A DNA stretch of 48,057 bases from an uncultured Muribaculaceae bacterium (GTDB lineage Bacteria > Bacteroidota > Bacteroidia > Bacteroidales > Muribaculaceae), in assembly GCA_910584125.1 (NCBI GenBank), contig CAJTXU010000022.1, positions 1 to 48,057 of the forward strand, given 5' to 3'. Numbering within the stretch: the stretch's first letter is position 1; each line of letters opens with the position of its first letter. The position numbers and the translations under genes were made by a program. Below are positions 45,816 through 48,057 of the stretch, one piece after another. The notes beneath the pieces are model-generated. The model worked only from the letters and a program-made list of their open reading frames with translations. It was not told the origin of the DNA and ran no database searches.

Positions 45816-46658
45816 ATGAAAAATAAAAAAACCTTATTTATATTGGTCGCGTCGGTCGCGCTGGTAGTCTGGGGGCTCGTCGCGATGAACCGCCGCGACT
45901 CTTCCGAACAGTCCCCCGGACAGTCCGGGACGCCGGCCTCGGAAGGCCGCACGGCCGCCCCGGGCGGCCTGGACCTGCTTGACGTCGGCACCCCGGCGTC
46001 GATGCCCTCGGCCATCAAGGACTACACCGGTTTCCGCCTCTCGTTCAACAAGGATAACCATACGCCCAACTGGGTGGCATGGGAACTTCTCGGCGAGGAG
46101 ACCGAAGGCCAGCATCCACGCTCCAATAAGTTCTGGACCGACTCCGACATCGACGGATGCGCCACCACCGACGACTACCGCAATTCGGGCCTCGACCGCG
46201 GCCATCTCTGCCCCGCCGCCGACCAGAAGTGGAGCCCCGAAGCCATGTACGACTGTTTCTCGCTCGCCAACATAGCCCCGCAGGACGGCAAACTAAACTC
46301 CGGAGCATGGAACACTCTCGAGAAAAAAGAACGTCTGTGGGCGCAGCGCGACTCGGCGATAGTGATCATCGCCGGACCGATATACACCGAGTCCGACACG
46401 CGGCGCATCGGCACGACAGGCGTGCGCGTGCCCTCGGCGTTCTTCAAGGTGCTGGCCGCTCCCTACGCCGACAGCCCCCGAGGCATCGCGTTCGTCTATC
46501 CGAACACCACGGCGCCCGGCAATATGGAGAACTATGTAATGACGATCCGCGAGGTTGAAGCCCTCACCGGACTTGACTTCCTCAAGGAACTTCCCGACGA
46601 CGTCGAGGAGACCGTTGAGACCGCCGCATCATTCCGCGACTGGAACCGTAGACAATGA
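45816..46658 (+). CDS. Membrane-anchored or secreted DNA/RNA non-specific endonuclease
   Basis: 280 residues. Uncleaved-looking N-terminal helix (MKNKKTLFILVASVALVVWGLVAM) then a Ser/Gly-rich linker. The catalytic domain (about 70-265) has the NUC1 motif LDRGHLCPAADQ with catalytic His, the Mg-binding Asn region SLANIAPQDGKLN and a late FKVLAAPY. Would degrade nucleic acids outside the cytoplasm. Overlaps mnmE by 4 nt. The adjacent promoter element suggests a leaderless message. Confidence 0.9.
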   Translation: MKNKKTLFILVASVALVVWGLVAMNRRDSSEQSPGQSGTPASEGRTAAPGGLDLLDVGTPASMPSAIKDYTGFRLSFNKDNHTPNWVAWELLGEETEGQHPRSNKFWTDSDIDGCATTDDYRNSGLDRGHLCPAADQKWSPEAMYDCFSLANIAPQDGKLNSGAWNTLEKKERLWAQRDSAIVIIAGPIYTESDTRRIGTTGVRVPSAFFKVLAAPYADSPRGIAFVYPNTTAPGNMENYVMTIREVEALTGLDFLKELPDDVEETVETAASFRDWNRRQ

Positions 46659-48057
46659 GCACGATCACAGCAATATCGACTCCGCATGGCACGGGCGGCA
46701 TCGCCGTCGTAAGGCTTTCGGGCCCGCAGGCCTTCGAGATAGCCGACCGGGCGTGGAAAGGGGCACCGCTCGCCGAGGCCGCAACCCACACGGCTCATCT
46801 CGGCACAATCACCGACGCCGACGGCTCGGCACTCGACCAGGCCGTCGCGACAGTCTTCCGCGCGCCCCGCTCGTTCACGGGCGAGGATACGGTGGAATTC
46901 TCGGTCCACGGCTCGAAATGGATACAGCGCAAGGTGGTCGAACGACTCATCTCGCTCGGCGCACGCGCCGCCGAACCGGGCGAATTCAGCCGGCGCGCGT
47001 TCCTCAACGGACGCCTCGACCTCGCACAGGCCGAGGGCGTCGCCGACCTGATCGCGGCCTCTTCGCGGGCGGCGCACCGGCTCGCCATGTCGCAGGTGTC
47101 GGGCACGTTCTCCTCGCGGCTCAACAGCCTGCGCGACAGCCTCGTCGAACTGGCCTCGCTGCTTGAGCTCGAGCTCGACTTCTCGGAAGAAGAGGTGGAG
47201 TTTGCCGACCGCGCCCGTTTGCGCGACATCACGCACCAGACCCTCGCCATGACCGAACGTCTCGCCTCGACCTACGCCGCCGGGCGCGCATTCAAGGAGG
47301 GCGTACCCGTCGTCATCGCCGGAGCCCCCAACGCCGGAAAGTCGACGCTGCTCAACCGCCTGCTCGGCGAAGACAAGGCCATAGTGAGCGACATCCCCGG
47401 CACTACCCGCGACGTCATAGAGGGCACCCGCGAGATAGGCGGCGTGCTCTTCCGCTTTTTCGACACCGCCGGGCTTCGCGACACCTCCGAGACCGTGGAG
47501 CGCATCGGCATAGAACGCGCACGCGACATCATCGGCCGCGCCGCCATCGTGCTCTGGCTCATCGACGCGAGCGCTCCCTGCCTTGCGCAGCGCCTCGAAG
47601 AGACAGAAGTGCAAATTGATGCACATCCGCAGGCGCGTCACATAATCCTGTTCACCAAAGCCGACAAAACGGCCGGCGGAATGCCAGACGACGCGGCCGA
47701 AATGCGGAGCAAGAGGGCCTCTATGCCGGGCGAGACGGACGGCATAGAGGCGGGGAGTCTGCGCATCTCTGCGAAAGAAGACCTTAACATCGACACGCTG
47801 GAGGCCGCGTTGGTAGCGGCGGCGAAGAGCGAGCATGACCCCGACGCCGAACTGATAGTGACGAACGCGCGCCACCACGCCGCGCTGCTCGCCGGCGCCG
47901 AATCGCTGCGCCGGGTCGACGAAGGGCTCGCCAGCGGACTCCCGGCCGACCTGATAGCGCAGGACGTCCGCGAGTCGCTCCACCACCTCGGCCTGCTCAC
48001 CGGCGCCGTCACCACCGACACCCTCCTCGGCACCATCTTCTCGAGGTTCTGCATCGG
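46655..48057 (+). CDS. mnmE: tRNA modification GTPase MnmE (3' end cut by the window)
   Basis: 467 residues visible; only the final Lys or so and the stop are missing. N-terminal TrmE domain (STITAISTPHGTGGIAVVRLSGPQA, PGEFSRRAFLNGRLDLAQAEGVADLI), helical domain, G domain with G1 GAPNAGKST (about 223-231), G3 DTAG and G4 TKAD, and the C-terminal FCIG of the conserved CxGK that activates folate-derived methylene transfer. With MnmG it modifies U34 of tRNAs. The start overlaps the endonuclease stop. Confidence 0.96.
   Translation, partial: MSTITAISTPHGTGGIAVVRLSGPQAFEIADRAWKGAPLAEAATHTAHLGTITDADGSALDQAVATVFRAPRSFTGEDTVEFSVHGSKWIQRKVVERLISLGARAAEPGEFSRRAFLNGRLDLAQAEGVADLIAASSRAAHRLAMSQVSGTFSSRLNSLRDSLVELASLLELELDFSEEEVEFADRARLRDITHQTLAMTERLASTYAAGRAFKEGVPVVIAGAPNAGKSTLLNRLLGEDKAIVSDIPGTTRDVIEGTREIGGVLFRFFDTAGLRDTSETVERIGIERARDIIGRAAIVLWLIDASAPCLAQRLEETEVQIDAHPQARHIILFTKADKTAGGMPDDAAEMRSKRASMPGETDGIEAGSLRISAKEDLNIDTLEAALVAAAKSEHDPDAELIVTNARHHAALLAGAESLRRVDEGLASGLPADLIAQDVRESLHHLGLLTGAVTTDTLLGTIFSRFCI

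Noticed and set aside
46532..47986. Long open frame on the minus strand opposite mnmE
   Set aside because: It mirrors mnmE codon structure in GC-rich DNA, has Arg/His/Val-rich shadow composition and no recognisable domain. The same holds for long antisense frames opposite pepD, valS, sbcC and the tat genes.

Overview
The window looks like a chromosomal segment of a Bacteroidota gut bacterium, order Bacteroidales, plausibly Muribaculaceae (the family-level guess is inference). Pointers are the Bacteroidetes promoter form (TTTG / 19-21 nt / TAnnTTTG) in front of many genes, an UpxY-type NusG antiterminator heading a polysaccharide locus, a DUF4954 beta-helix protein, a FucP-type sugar permease, and a CXXX-repeat peptide maturation cluster. 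Core genes are GC-rich. Accessory stretches (about 0.1-3.2 kb and 7.5-14.8 kb) are more AT-rich and full of repeats, hairpins and broken genes.

Layout. 0-3.3 kb: a tyrosine recombinase, then a gene graveyard (remnants of an AlbA_2/Schlafen-like regulator and of a RhuM-family protein) among palindromic repeats. 3.3-6.1 kb (-): sugar mutarotase, FucP-like permease and a small nucleotidyltransferase/GHMP-kinase fusion. 6.4-10.6 kb (-): a tightly coupled six-gene operon: Cys-rich CXXX-repeat precursor with a twin-arginine leader, radical SAM/SPASM maturase, second maturase, small accessory protein, tatA, tatC. Its leader region holds a ~255 bp imperfect palindrome. 10.7-11.1 kb: more repeats. 11.2-14.8 kb (+): a secreted Lys-rich 11-mer repeat protein, then a DUF262 protein plus AAA ATPase with two damaged downstream genes (a likely defence module). 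15-18.8 kb (-): two pepD dipeptidases flanking a muramidase. 19-22.8 kb (+): OmpH/Skp-like protein, hflX, DUF4954 protein. 23-25.6 kb (-): valS. 25.8-33.6 kb (+): UpxY, Wza-like and Wzc-like export proteins, rfbA, rfbC, a polymerase-like membrane protein and a DUF1972 glycosyltransferase. 33.7-35.5 kb (+): Pif1-like helicase. 35.6-42.4 kb (-): yitT-sbcD-sbcC-lrgA-lrgB. 42.5-43.6 kb (+): outer-membrane beta-barrel protein and an acyltransferase remnant. 43.6-45.7 kb (-): pepT-miaA. 45.8-48 kb (+): DNA/RNA non-specific endonuclease and mnmE, cut by the window end.

The most notable system is the CXXX-repeat peptide operon. The precursor's leader is a Tat signal rather than a typical RiPP leader, and tatA and tatC are the last two genes of the same overlapping gene string. 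This suggests that the crosslinked peptide is finished in the cytoplasm and exported folded by a co-expressed Tat pore. The second theme is a family of three-hairpin extragenic repeats whose stems differ between copies by compensatory changes. No tRNA, rRNA or CRISPR array was seen.
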